From assembly GCA_010909165.1 (NCBI GenBank), contig MU008162.1:1-64000 (forward strand): DNA of 64,000 nucleotides. Reading direction: 5' to 3'. The notes under the pieces were generated by a model. The model saw only the letters and a list, made by a program, of their open reading frames with translations, did no database searches and was not told the DNA's origin. The translations under genes and the position numbers were made by a program. How positions within the stretch are numbered: the stretch's first letter is position 1; every line of letters begins with the position of its first letter. This DNA comes from Anthoceros angustus. Lineage: Eukaryota; Streptophyta; Anthocerotopsida; Anthocerotales; Anthocerotaceae. Of this stretch, positions 19,372-31,536 are shown piece by piece.

Positions 19372-20231
19372 ATGACTACCCAAGCTGCCGGATCCTATGG
19401 TGGGGGCTTTACGGAAAAAGACATATTTGATGGCAAATCAGCCAGGTATGAGAGTTGAAGGGCTAGAATGAAGGGTTTTCTAGATGCTACACATGTCGAA
19501 TTTGTAGATGGTTCTATCCTCCACGCCCAAGAGCTTTCTGGATGACATCGCCAAGTTTTACAAAGGCAATAAGATTGCATTTGCCATCCTACTCTTTGGT
19601 ATGGATGAAGCCACGGTGGCGAGGTTGAGTTCCTTCATACAGCAGCAAATGTCTGGACATAGTTGAAAGAAACTTATCAAGTTCATAACATCCTCACACT
19701 AGTTGCTACAGCGAATATTAGGGGCTGAGAATGAAGGGAGGGGACAACATTGCAGCTCACATAAGCAAGTTTTGCTATCAAGGCAAGGTTAGCCATGGTG
19801 GCAAGCAAGCTCGAAGACATTGATGTTGTTGCTTAGCTCCTCTGTAGTCTTCCACCTTTCTATCGTGATTCGTTTCCAATTAGAACTCTTCCTTGCGAGC
19901 ATCTATTCCTGCGATTCGTCGAGAAAAACACCAACTCGACCCTTAATGAGCTCATTGGAACCCTACTTCAAGAGGAGCATAGTACTCATTCTAGTGGCAT
20001 CGGAAGGGTGCGCCGAGAAGGTTCTCGTTGCATCAAAGGGAAAAGCGTTTGGATAGGGAAGAGAGAAGGGAAGAAGAAGAAAAATCAAGAAGAAGAAGAA
20101 GAAGAAGAAAAATCAAAAGCCACAAAAGAGTTATGAAAGGGTGTTTGAAGCAAACTCGACCTTCCCAAGTCGAAATAATGTGGAGAGTGCGCAAAAGCAA
20201 AGCGGCGCTTACCGCAATTGTCAATGTCTAG
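19372..20231 (+). pseudogene. Copia-type gag (UBN2 family), unit 1
   Basis: The start ATG opens with MTTQAAGSYGGGFTEKDIFD. The gag core follows: YESWRARMKGFLDATHVEFV, then GNKIAFAILLFGMDEAT, a TYQVHNILTLVAT helix, SKFCYLKARLAMVASKLED, VVAQLLRSLPPFY-like and LNELIGTLLQEEH. The end is a Lys/Glu/Arg-rich tract coded by (gaa)n. In copia gag a W at the YESW position and the 'LL.SLPP' motif are typical. No CCHC knuckle is seen after the basic tract, so the nucleocapsid part is missing. This copy has frame changes near 19505, 19625, 19835 and 19910, all at CG- or CAG-rich spots. Confidence 0.78.
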
Positions 20232-21860
20232 CGAATGAAGCCTGCGTGATAGTCAAAACAATATTACCGTGACCATAAATTATAGATAGAACAAAGGGTC
20301 TCGTTAGAACTCACAAGATAGGAAGGTACAAAAAGGGACCGTCACGCTTCTGACCAATCTTGTAAAAACCTTAAAGATCTCATATTATTTCATATGTAAA
20401 ACTACCAATTTATTTTACTATCCAGTTGATTTTATTTTTCCAAAATGAACCCACATGATCCAGATTTTTCCTTTTTAGTGAGACTTGGAGTGACCATAAA
20501 TATAGAGAATGCATACTATATATGTGTGTTGAGAATATAAATAAAGGACATACTATATATGTGTGCTATACTAGGCTATATTTATGAATGCAAGTCGATA
20601 TACATTGACGTTTTAAGCTTGCGCACAAGTTCCTTTGATGTCTTAAGACCATGTGCCAAAGCCATAGCGGTTGTATTAAGCAAACCACCTGCAGGCGCCA
20701 CAAAGGCATAGATCGTCAAGCTCCCTCTCTTGTAGTATCCAAGAGAAGCAAAGCGGCGCTTGACCGCAATTGTCAATGTCTAGCGAATGAAGCCTGCGAT
20801 AGTCAAGCTTAATATTACCGTGACCATAAATTATAGATAGAACAAAGGGTCTCGCGTTAGAACTCACAAGATAGGAAGGTACAAAAAGGGACCGTCACGC
20901 TTACTGACCAATCTTGTAAAAACCTTAAAGATCTCATATTATTTCATATATAAAACTACCAATTTATTTTACTATCCAGTTGATTTTATTTTTCCAAAAT
21001 GAACCCACATGATCCAGTTTTTTCCTTTTTAGTGAGACTTGGAGTGACCATAAATATAGAGAATGCATACTATATATGTGTGTTGAGAATATAAATAAAG
21101 GACATACTATATATGTGTGCTATACTAGGCTATATTTATGAATGCAAGTCGATATACATTGACGTTTTAAGCTTGCGCACAAGTTCCTTTGATGTCTTAA
21201 GACCATGTGCCAAAGCCATAGCGGTTGTATTAAGCAAACCACCTGCAGGCGCCACAAAGGCATAGATCGTCAAGCTCCCTCTCTTGTAGTATCCAAGAGA
21301 AGCAAAGCGGCGCTTGACCGCAATTGTCAATGTCTAGCGAATGAAGCCTGCGATAGTCAAGCTTAATATTACCGTGACCATAAATTATAGATAGAACAAA
21401 GGGTCTCGCGTTAGAACTCACAAGATAGGAAGGTACAAAAAGGGACCGTCACGCTTACTGACCAATCTTGTAAAAACCTTAAAGATCTCATATTATTTCA
21501 TATATAAAACTACCAATTTATTTTACTATCCAGTTGATTTTATTTTTCCAAAATGAACCCACATGATCCAGTTTTTTCCTTTTTAGTGAGACTTGGAGTG
21601 ACCATAAATATAGAGAATGCATACTATATATGTGTGTTGAGAATATAAATAAAGGACATACTATATATGTGTGCTATACTAGGCTATATTTATGAAAGTC
21701 GATATACATTGACGTTTTAAGCTTGCAAGCGCAAGTTCCTTTGATGTCTTAAGACCATGTGCCAAAGCCATAGCATTGTATTAAGCAAACCAAAGGCATA
21801 GATCGTCAAGCTCCCTCTCTTGTAGTATCCAAGAGAAGCAAAGAGCAAAGACACCTTGAG
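20199..21860 (+). repeat. B linker triplicated with an exact 554-bp period
   Basis: The phrase 'cggcgctt.accgcaattgtc' recurs at 20199, 20753 and 21307. The 554-bp copies look essentially identical: two minus-strand 64-codon frames at 20776-20582 and 21330-21136 encode the same protein. The junctions share 'agcaaag' (20747-20753 and 21301-21307). Each copy holds a TATAAATA and several 'atatatgtgtg' motifs. Confidence 0.93.
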
Positions 21861-21922
21861 GAGGCATGCTTACCTTCTTTTCATAATCTTATTTAGTGTT
21901 TACGGTCTACCTTTGATTCAAG

Positions 21923-23185
21923 ATGGAAGGCAACCATAGGGAAGATGTATTGGTGAGTGAAATTGATAACCAATCCGGCGGTGGAGTGGAGTGAGACTAT
22001 GAAGAAGCCACATATGAACAACCATGGAGTGCATCTTATGAAGAAACCACGGATGACCAACCATGGAGTGATGAACAACCATGGAGTGCAACCTATAAAG
22101 AAACGATAGATGACCAACCATGGAGTGATGAACAACCATGGGATGCAACTAATGAAGAAGCTACCCATGGAGAACCATGGCACGAAACTCGTGAAGAAGC
22201 CACCAATGGACAACCGTGGAGTGATGCGCAAGCCTCACGAAGACAATGGCATGGGAAGAAGCTTATGTGCAAGATGATGAAGACAACCGCACATGTAACT
22301 TATGAAGGTCGATGGCCATCGCATTCCACGTATCGTCTATGCAATCTTATTACGGAAATTTGCATGATGCAAAGGTTGAGGCATTAAGGATGGACAAGTG
22401 GCTCTAGCCTACATCCATGGCGACAAAGCGGAGTTCCCATATTTTGGAGAGTGGGAAAAATCCACTAATGAAATTTTGAAGGATCTAAAAAAGCGATCTT
22501 TCCTTCTTTGGGAAGTCTCGGTACCATAGAGATTTTAAAAGTGAAAACCTTTTATAACATAGCTGAAAACACTTGCTGCATACTTGTGATTGACCCACTT
22601 GCGGGAAAAATTGAAACAATTTGATGCAAGTGACATCGGTTCAGACGCATTGGCGAGCAATGGGCGCCATTCACTTACAAACAACCTTTCTAGCAGATGT
22701 TATGGATGAAGCACTACCTTTGGGAGCACTATTTGAAGAACACGATGAAGTGGAACCACAGGATCCTCCAGGAGTTATCGTCACAAACGTCCACTACAAT
22801 ACTAGTTATCCTTGGTTTGAAGTAACGCATCTTCACGAGCGAGGAAGACAATGCGAGGACAACTTGTCAAGTTGCATTTCGTTTGCTGGATGGCCAAAGA
22901 GTTCAACGTCGTTTTGTTGTCCGATCCTTCATCACATTTATGGTTGTTTTGTTTGAAGCAAGTGCAAATGAAGTGGTTGTTTCACAAATCCAATGAGGAG
23001 TTTTATTTTAGTACTCCAAGTAGAGATGGTGTTGCAAGCATCTATGCCTTAGATGCACTCTCCTCAAAACCATAGGAGAAGCCGTGTAGCAAATTGTGTG
23101 CTCACCATGAAATACAAAAAGGAACACCATCAATCAATTGCACTTATTTTGTGATATCTTTGTTAGAAGTAGGGGAATTAGTTTA
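21923..23185 (+). pseudogene. UAS-UBX protein gene, unit 1
   Basis: Same gene as described fully for unit 3. Particular to this copy: one T is missing in the usual 'gagacttatgaag' (near 21995), so the PW-repeat frame breaks early. The second 'ccacggatg' is 'gatagatg', and the segment before 'gcatggg' reads gcctcacgaagacaatggca. UBX-coding sequence lies at about 22850-23150. Confidence 0.72.
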
Positions 23186-23194
23186 ACCTACCAG

Positions 23195-23350
23195 TGATTA
23201 CTTTTTAATATTTAGGTTAATCGTGACGGTCATTACAACAGCGTTACATGTATTTAAGATAATTTTGTCATCGATTTTAATTAATTTCATCTTGCTTTGT
23301 TGTGCAATTTTGCTTAGAGCTTCGCTCATAAATTAATATGGTATGAGAGC
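23195..23350 (+). repeat. LTR-like block with PBS, unit 1
   Basis: The AT-rich block starts TGATTACTTTTTAATATTTA. The primer site TGGTATGAGAGC at 23339-23350 differs from the tRNA-iMet site by one base. The palindrome gagcactaggtgctc overlaps its end. A purine-rich 'agaagtagggga' lies about 30 bp upstream. Confidence 0.6.
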
Positions 23351-24445
23351 ACTAGGTGCTCAATGTATGGATGTTGTGGTAGCTTCATGATATTCTACTT
23401 GCATTTCAAACCTATAGCATCCTTGGACCACATGGCCGCTAGCATTCCTCCGCTGATAATTCAAATGTGACTAGCTACCATTCGCGATGGCGCGGAGGAC
23501 AGGGTGCCGCGTTGATGTGAAATTTTGGTCCACCAGTGTTGTTGACCATCTTAGAACACAGGCGGAGCCTGATCAACTCCTACAAAAGCGGATGTTCAAG
23601 CAACAACTTGAACTAAGGAGCCGTAGGAGATCGTACCAATGCAAATCACAATCCCTGAATTGCTCTTGTTCTTCTCCCCGTGAATGTCCTTGCAATCATG
23701 GTATAGCAGCCCATGATCAGCAAGCTTGAGAGAATCAAAGATTGGAATCTAGCAATCTCGTCTTTGGACAACTCAATTCAGTCGAGGATTTGATGATGAG
23801 GGTCTCCAATCGTAGCGTAAAGAATTACCTAGAGCTCGCCAAGACTCCAAGAAATTCAAGCTACGATTGATGAATTGACGATTTCCTTTGAGCACTTCAC
23901 TTTGAAGCCTTGGACAACTTGCAGCAAAATCAGCAAGGGACCCAATCTCAACAATGTACTGCCCCATGCCCTCTCATAATCAGGCATGCATGGGTGTAGC
24001 TTTGTAGAATCTTGCAAATTTGTGGCGCTTCCAACCGAGATTACAACAATTTTGTTGGACATTTGGCAATTGCAGCATATTCTCTGGCTGTGAAGAGGTG
24101 CCATGGGATCTTGTGGCGGTTGGTGAAAAGATGCCACCGGACGGTGCCCTAATTGTTATTTTCTAGGCACCTATTCACAACCCTTGAGTTATCCTTTCTT
24201 CATAACACTAAAAATAACAATGAAACGTTATTAGTTAATGTGGAAGGATGTTAGTTAGTGCCCTTCACATCACTATAGCTTTTGCAACTTCACCTATGGG
24301 CACATGGTACATTTCTAGTTTGGTCACATGCATCGCTATTAGTGGTCTTCGATGATATAGATGGGGATGAGGATCAAGGAATTTCTAAAATCCTCTCAAC
24401 TAACTTTCCAGCCTACATTCCCCGTTCCACATGGTTATTTCTAAC

Positions 24446-25301
24446 ATGACTACCCAAGCCGGATCCTATGGTGGGGCTTTACGGAAAAAGACATATTTGA
24501 TGGCAAATCACCGTGTATGAGAGTTGGAGGGCTAGAATGAAGGGTTTTCTAGATGCTACATATGCAGAATTTGTAGATGGTTCTATCCTCCACCGCCCAA
24601 GAGCTTTACCGGATGACATCGCCAAGTTTTACAAAGGCAATAAGATTGCATTTGCCATCCTACTCTTTGGTATGGATGAAGCCACGGTGGTGAGGTTGAG
24701 TTCCTTCATACAAAAAGGAAATGTATGGACATAGTTGAAAGAAACTTATCAAGTTCATAACATCCTCACACTAGTACCGGAAGCGAATACTAGTGAGAAT
24801 GAAGGAGGGACAACATTGCGCTCACATAAGCAAGTTTTGCTATCGAAGGCAAGGTTAGCCATGGTGGCAAGCAAGCTCGAAGACATTGATGTTGTTGCTT
24901 AGCTCCTCCGTAGTCTTCCACCTTTCTATCGGTGGTTCGTTTCCAATTAGAACTCTTCCTTGCGAGCATCTATTCCTGCAGATTAAATCGAGAAAAACAC
25001 ACTCGACCCTTAATGAGCTCATTGGAACCCTACTTCAAGAGGAGCATAGTACTCATTCTAGTGGCATCGGAAGGGTGCGCGAGAAGGTTCTCGTTGCATC
25101 AAAGAGAAAAGCGTTTGGATAGGGAAGAGAGAAGGGAAGAAGAAAAATCAAGAAGAAGAAGAAGAAGAAGAAAAATCAAAAAGCCACAAAAAGAGTTATG
25201 AAAGGGTGTTTGAAGCAAACTCGACCTTCCCAAGTCGAAATAATGTGGAGAGTGCGCAAAAAAGCAAAGCAGCGCTTCTGACCGCAATTGTCAATGTCTA
25301 G
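24446..25301 (+). pseudogene. Copia-type gag, unit 2
   Basis: Same gag as unit 1. The codons for SDDIAKFYKGNKIAF are reached through 'accggatgac' rather than 'ctggatgac'. The (gaa)n tract lacks the 9-bp GACCAAGAA insertion. Confidence 0.75.
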
Positions 25302-25914
25302 CAAATGAAGCTTCCGCGTGATAGTCAAGATTAATATTACCGTGACCATAAATTATAGATAGAACAAAGGGTCTCGTGCGTTAGAACTCACAAGATATGA
25401 AGGTACAAAAAAGGGACCGTCACGCTTACGGCCAACGCTGTACAAAACCTTAAAGATCTCATATTATTTCATATATAAAAACTACCAATTTATTTTACTA
25501 TCCAGTTGATTTTATTTTTCCAAAATGAACCCACATGATCCAGATTTTTTCCTTTTTTAGTGAGACTTGGAGTGACCATAAATATAGAGAATGCATACTA
25601 TATATGTGTGTTGAGAATATAAATAAAGGACATACTATATATGTGTGCTATACTAGGCTATATTTATGAATGCAAGTCGATATACATTGACGTTTAAGCT
25701 TGCAAGCGCAAGTTCCTTTGATGTCTTAAGACCATGTGCCAAAGCCATAGCAGTTGTATTAAGCAAACCACGCACGGCGCCACAAAGGCATAGATCGTCA
25801 AGCTCCTCTCTTGTAGTATCCAAGAGAAGCAAAGAGCGGACCTTGAGGAGGCTGCGCATGCTTACCTTCTTTTCATAATCTTATTTAGTGTTTACGGTCT
25901 ACCTTTGATTCAAG

Positions 25915-27160
25915 ATGGAAGGCAACCATAGGGAAGATGTATTGGTGAGTGAAATTGATAACCAATCCGTGGAGTGGAGTGGAGTGAGACTTATGAAGAA
26001 GCCACATATGAACAACCATGGAGTGCATCTTATGAAGAAACCACGGATGACCAACCATGGAGTGATGAACAACCATGGAGTGCAACCTATAAAGAAACCA
26101 TGATGACCAACCATGGAGTGATGAACAACCATGGGATGCAACTAATGAAGAAGCTACCCATGGAGAACCATGGCACACTCGTGAAGAAGCCACCAATGGA
26201 CAACCGTGGAGTGATGCGCAAGCCTCAAGACAATGACGCATGGGAAGAAGCTTATGTGCAAGATGATGAAGACAACTTCGCACATGTAACTTATGAAGGT
26301 CGATGGCCATCGCATTCCACGATCGTCTATGCAATCTTATTACGGAAATTTGCATGATGCAAAGGTTGAGGCATTAAGGATGGACAAGTGGCTCCTAGCC
26401 TACATCCATGGCGACAAAGCGGAGTTCCATATTTTGGAGAGTGGGAAAAATCCACTAATGAAATTTTGAAGGATCTCGTAAACGATCTTTCCTTCTTTGG
26501 GAAGTCTCAGGTACCATAGAGATTTTAAAAGTGAAAACCTTTTATAACATAGTGAAAACACTTGCTGCATACTTGTGATTGACCCACTTACGGGAAAAAT
26601 TGAAACAATTTGATGCAAGTGACATCGGACGCATTGAGCAATGGGCGCCATTCACTTACAAACAACCTTTCACAACAGATGTTATGGATGAAGCACTACC
26701 TTTGGGAGCACTATTTGAAGAACACGATGAAGTGGAACCACGATCCTCCAGGAGTTATCGTCCACGTCCACTACAATACTAGTTATCCTTGGTTTGAAGT
26801 AACGCATCTTCGACGAGCGAGGAAGACAATGCGACAGGACAACTTGTCAAGTTGCATTTCGTTCGGATGGCCAAAGAGTTCAACGTCGTTTTTGTTGTCC
26901 GATCCTTCATCACATTTATGGTTGTTTTGTTTGAAGCAAGTGCAAATGAAGTGGTTGTTTCACAAATCCAATGAGGAGTTTTATTTTAGTACTCCAAGTA
27001 GAGATGGTGTTGCAAGCATCTATGCCTTAGATGCACTCTCCTCAAAAACCATAGGAGAAGCCGGTGTAGCAAATTGTGTGCTCACCATGAAATACAAAAG
27101 GAACACCATCAATCAATTGCACTTATTTTGTGATATGCTTAGAAGTAGGGAATTAGTTTA
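25915..27160 (+). pseudogene. UAS-UBX protein gene, unit 2
   Basis: The frame through UBX is unusually good here. An open frame to 27161 covers the UBX C-terminus (IGEAGVANCVLTMKYKR) and runs on to LFCDMLRSRELV before a stop, which shows where the captured gene ends relative to the LTR-like block. The second PW repeat has 'ccatgatgacc' instead of 'ccacggatgacc'. Confidence 0.75.
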
Positions 27161-27169
27161 ACCTACCAG

Positions 27170-27329
27170 TGATTACTTTTTAATATTTAGGTTAATCGTG
27201 AACGGTCATTACAACACCGCGTTACATGTATTTAAGATAATTTTGTCATCGATTTTAATTAATTTCATCTTGCTTTGTTGTGCAATTTTGCTTAGAGCTT
27301 CCGCTCATAAATTAATATGGTATGAGAGC
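27170..27329 (+). repeat. LTR-like block with PBS, unit 2
   Basis: The PBS is at 27318-27329. The variant 'aatgtatgg' follows the palindrome, shared with units 1 and 3. Confidence 0.6.
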
Positions 27330-28064
27330 ACTAGGTGCTCAATGTATGGATGTTGTGGTAGCTTCATGATATTCTACTTGCATTTCAAACCTATAGCATC
27401 CTTGGACCACATGGCGCTAGAATGCATTCCTCACTGATAATTCAAATGTGACTAGCTACCATTTACTGCGATGGACGGAGGACAGTGCGTTGATGTGAAA
27501 TTTTGGTCCACCAGTGTTGTTGACCATCTTAGAACACAGTGAGCTTGATCAACTCCTACAAAGCGGATGTTCAAGCAACAACTTGAACTAAGGAGCCGTG
27601 GGAGATCGTACCAATGCAAATCACACAACGAATTGCTCTTGTTCTTCTCCCGTGACGCCCTTGCAATCATGGTATAGCAGCCCATGATCGCAAGCTTGAG
27701 AGAATCAAAGATTGGAATCTGTCAGCAATCTCGTCGGACAACTCAGTCAGTCGAGGATTTGATGATGAGGGTCTCCAATCGGTAGCAGAAAGAATTACCT
27801 AGGTCGTGGAAGACTCCAAGAAATTCAAGCTACGATTGATGAATTGACGATTTCCTTTGAGCACTTCATCAAGCCTTGGACAACTTGCAGCAAAATCGCA
27901 AGGGACCCAATCTCAACAATGTGACCTCATGCCCTCTCATAATCGTGCATGCATGGGTGTAGCTTTGTAGAATCTTCGATTTGTGGCGCTTCCAACCAGG
28001 ATTACAACAATTTTGTTGGACATTTGGCTGCAATTGCAGCATATTGTCTTGGTTGAAGAGGTGC

Positions 28065-28660
28065 CATGGGATCTTGTGGCGGTTGGTGAAAGATGCCACA
28101 CGGTGCCCTAATTGTTATTTTCTAAGCACCTATTCACAACCCTTGAGTTCTCCTTTCTTTAGAAACCCTAAAAATAACAATGAAACGTTATTAGTTAATG
28201 TGGAAGGATGTTAGTTAGTGCCCTTCACATCACTATAGCTTTTGCAACTTCACCTCTAGGCACATGGGATCTTGTGGCGGTTGGTGAAAGATGCCACCGG
28301 TGCCCTAATTGTTATTTTCTATCGCACCTATTCACAACCCTTGAGTTATCCTTTCTTTAGAAACCCTAAAAATAACAATGAAACGTTATTAGTTAATGTG
28401 GAAGGATGTTAGTTAGTGCCCTTCACATCACTATAGCTTTTGCAACTTCACCTCTAGGCACATGGGATCTTGTGGCGGTTGGTGAAAGATGCCACCGGAC
28501 GGTGCCCTAATTGTTATTTTCTAACCGGCACCTATTCACAACCCTTGAGTTATCCTTTCTTCATAACACTAAAAATAACAATGAAACGTTATTAGTTAAT
28601 GTGGAAGGATGTTAGTTAGTGCCCTTCACATCACTATAGCTTTTGCAACTTCACCTATGG
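28065..28660 (+). repeat. E segment in three 198-bp copies
   Basis: The first copy has 'gttctcc...tttagaaaccc' (type b), the second a mix, and the third 'gttatcc...cataacac' (type a). Joins occur at 'cacatgggatc', which resembles the 'gccatgggatc' at the start of E. Confidence 0.9.
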
Positions 28661-28803
28661 GCACATGGTTTCTAGTTTGGTCACATGCATCGCTATTAGT
28701 GGCCTCTTCCGATGATATAGATGGGGATGAGGATACGGCGAATTTCTAAAATCCTCTCAACTAACTTTCCAGCCTACATTCCCCGCCGTGGTTATTTTCT
28801 AAC

Positions 28804-29660
28804 ATGACTACCCAAGCGGATCCTATGGTGGGGCTTTACGGAAAAAGACATATTTGATGGCAAATCACCTGTATGAGAGTTGGAGGGCTAGAATGAAGGG
28901 TTTTCTAGATGCTACACATGTCCGGAATTTGTAGATGGTTCTATCCTCCACCGCCCAAGAGCTTTACCGGATGACATCGCCAAGTTTTACAAAGGCAATA
29001 AGATTGCATTTGCCATCCTACTCTTTGGTATGGATGAAGCCACGGTGACTGAGGTTGAGTTCCTTCATACAGCAGCAAATGTCTGGACATAGTTGAAAGA
29101 AACTTATCAAGTTCATAACATCCTCACACTAGTTGCTACTGGAAACGAATACTAGGGGCTGAGAATGAAGGGAGGGGACAACATTGCAGCTCACATAAGC
29201 AAGTTTTGCTATCTGAAGGCAAGGTTAGCCATGGTGGCAAGCAAGCTCGAAGACATTGATGTTGTTGCTTAGCTCCTCCGTAGTCTTCCACCTTTCTATC
29301 GAGTTCGTTTCCAATTAGAACTCTTCCTTGCGAGCATCTTCGCATTAAATCGAGAAAAACACCAACTCGACCCTTAATGAGCTCATTGGAACCCTACTTC
29401 AAGAGGAGCATAGTACTCATTCTAGTGGCATCGGAAGGGTGTGCACCGAGAAGGTTCTCGTTGCATCAAAGGGAAAAGCGTTTGGATAGGGAAGAGAGAA
29501 GGGAAGAAGAAGAAAAATCAAGAAGAAGAAGAAGAAGAAAAATCAAAAGCCACAAAAGAGTTATGAAAGGGTGTTTGAAGCAAACTCGACCTTCCCAAGT
29601 CGAAATAATGTGGAGAGTGCGCAAAAGCAAAGCAGCTTGACCGCAATTGTCAATGTCTAG
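28804..29660 (+). pseudogene. Copia-type gag, unit 3
   Basis: All gag motifs of unit 1 are present in order. The tract (gaa)n is short and lacks GACCAAGAA. The basic end reads KSHKRVMKGCLKQTRPSQ in one frame. Confidence 0.77.
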
Positions 29661-30260
29661 CAAATGAAGCTTCCGTGATAGTCAAGCTTAATATTACCGT
29701 GACCATAAATTATAGATAGAACAAAGGGTCTCGCGTTAGAACTCACAAGATAGGAAGGTACAAAAAGGGACCGCCACGCTTACGGCCAATCGTAAAAACC
29801 TTAAAGATCTCATATTATTTCATATATAAAACTACCAATTTATTTTACTATCCAGTTGATTTTATTTTTCCAAAATGAACCCACATGATCCAGATTTTTC
29901 CTTTTTAGTGAGACTTGGAGTGACCATAAATATAGAGAATGCATACTATATATGTGTGTTGAGAATATAAATAAAGGACATACTATATATGTGTGCTATA
30001 CTAGGCTATATTTATGAATGCAAGTCGATATACATTGACGCTTTAAGCTTGCAAGCGCACAAGTTCCTTTGATGTCTTAAGACCATGTGCCAAAGCCATA
30101 GCTTGTATTAAGCAAAACCTGCACCACAAAGGCATAGATCGTCAAGCTCCTCTCTTGTAGTATCCAAGAGAAGCAAAGAGCAAAGACCTTGAGGAGGCTG
30201 CGCATGCTTACCTTCTTTTCATAATCTTATTTAGTGTTTACGGTCTACCTTTGATTCAAG
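29661..30260 (+). repeat. B: AT-rich linker between gag and the UBX gene
   Basis: No convincing gene is present. A TATAAATA lies at 29966-29973, about 290 bp before the U start codon. It is flanked by two 'actatatatgtgtg' motifs and could be the core promoter for U. A minus-strand frame of about 64 codons is open in some copies (20776-20582) but unlike anything I know. Confidence 0.6.
29966..29973 (+). promoter_or_regulatory. Possible TATA box upstream of the UAS-UBX gene
   Basis: TATAAATA in 'gagaatataaataaagga' is unchanged in nearly every unit, about 290 bp upstream of the ATG. Transcription cannot be judged from sequence. Confidence 0.35.
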
Positions 30261-31525
30261 ATGGAAGGCAACCATAGGGAAGATGTATTGGTGAGTGAAA
30301 TTGATAACCAATCCGGCAGTGGAGTGGAGTGAGACTTATGAAGAAGCCACATATGAACAACCATGGAGTGCATCTTATGAAGAAACCACGGATGACCAAC
30401 CATGGAGTGATGAACAACCATGGAGTGCAACCTATAAAGAAACCACGGATGACCAACCATGGAGTGATGAACAACCATGGGATGCAACTAATGAAGAAGC
30501 TACCCATGGAGAACCATGGCACGAAACTCGTGAAGAAGCCACCAATGGACAACCGTGGAGTGATGCGCAAGCCTCAAGACAATGACGCATGGGAAGAAGC
30601 TTATGTGCAAGATGATGAAGACAACCGCATGTAACTTATGAAGGTCGATGGCCATCGCATTCCACGTATCGTCTATGCAATCTTATTACGGAAATTTGCA
30701 TGATGCAAAGGTTGAGGCATTAAGGATGGACAAGTGGCTCCTAGCCTACATCCATGGCGACAAACGGAGTTCCCATATTTTGGAGAGTGGGAAAAATCCA
30801 CTAATGAAATTTTGAAGGATCTCGAAACGATCTTTCCTTCTTTGGGAAGTCTCACCGGTACCATAGAGATTTTAAAAGTGAAAACCTTTTATAACATAGC
30901 TGAAAACACTTGCTGCATACTTGTGATTGACCCACTTCGGGAAAAATTGAAACAATTTGATGCAAGTGACATCGGTTGACGCATTGAGCAATGGCGCCAT
31001 TCACTTACAAACAACCTTTCACAACAGATGTTATGGATGAAGCACTACCTTTGGGAGCACTATTTGAAGAACACGATGAAGTGGAACCCTGGGATCCTCC
31101 AGCCGGAGTTATCGTCACAAACGCCCACTACAATACTAGTTATCCTTGGTTTGAAGTAACGCATCTTCCTGACGAGCCAGAGGAAGACAATGCGACAGGG
31201 ACAACTTGTCAAGTTGCATTTCGTTTACTGGATGGCCAAAGAGTTCAACGTCGTTTTTTGTTGTCCGATCCTTCATCACATTTATGGTTGTTTTGTTTGA
31301 AGCAAGTGCAAATGAAGTGGTTGTTTCACAAATCCAATGAGGAGTTTTATTTTAGTACTCCAAGTAGAGATGGTGTTGCAAGCATCTATGCCTTAGATGC
31401 ACTCTCCTCAAAACCATAGGAGAAGCTGTAGCAAATTGTGTGCTCACCATGAAATACAAAAAGGAACACCATCAATCAATTGCACTTATTTTGTGATATC
31501 TTTGTTAGAAGTAGGGGAATTAGTT
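30261..31525 (+). pseudogene. Captured UAS-UBX domain protein gene, unit 3 (reference copy)
   Basis: The ATG opens MEGNHREDVLVSEIDNQS, followed by an acidic repeat region of about 70 residues with six xxPW motifs (EQPW, DQPW, EQPW and so on). Next is a UAS domain (about 30680-30985): HDAKVEALRMDKWLLAYIHG, WEVS, and KTFYNIAENTCCILVIDPL. A linker VMDEALPLGALFEEHDEVEP leads to a UBX domain (about 31205-31490): VAFRLLDGQRVQRRFLLSDP, SHLWLFCLKQV, and an end corresponding to GEAGVANCVLTMKYK. UAS plus UBX is the architecture of UBXN7/PUX-type adaptors of Cdc48/p97. No introns interrupt the domains, so the gene looks processed. The frame from 30991 to 31419 is open through most of UBX, but others are broken at CG-rich spots. 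It lies between gag and the LTR-like block in every unit. Confidence 0.78.
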
Positions 31526-31536
31526 TAACCTACCAG

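Larger units (their letters stand above)
19281..24361 (+). repeat. Array unit 1 (5.1 kb, B triplicated)
   Basis: Segments: G 19372-20231, B in three copies to 21922, U 21923-23185, L and PBS 23195-23350, D to about 23955, E to 24361. Subtracting two 554-bp copies gives the canonical length. Confidence 0.9.
24362..28721 (+). repeat. Array unit 2 (4.36 kb, E triplicated)
   Basis: Segments: G 24446-25301, B to 25914, U 25915-27160, L and PBS 27170-27329, D to about 27930, then three E copies. The E copies are 198 bp apart (landmark 'catggga' at 28065, 28263 and 28461). Confidence 0.9.

Noticed and set aside
20582-20776. Identical 64-codon minus-strand frames in the B linker
   Set aside because: Identity only reflects the 554-bp duplication. 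The frame is broken in other units and unlike known proteins.
21893-22231. Minus-strand frames through the PW repeats (PWLF and HSMVGH repeats), recurring in every unit
   Set aside because: They are shadows of the plus-strand repeat coding sequence, which connects in order to UAS and UBX domains.
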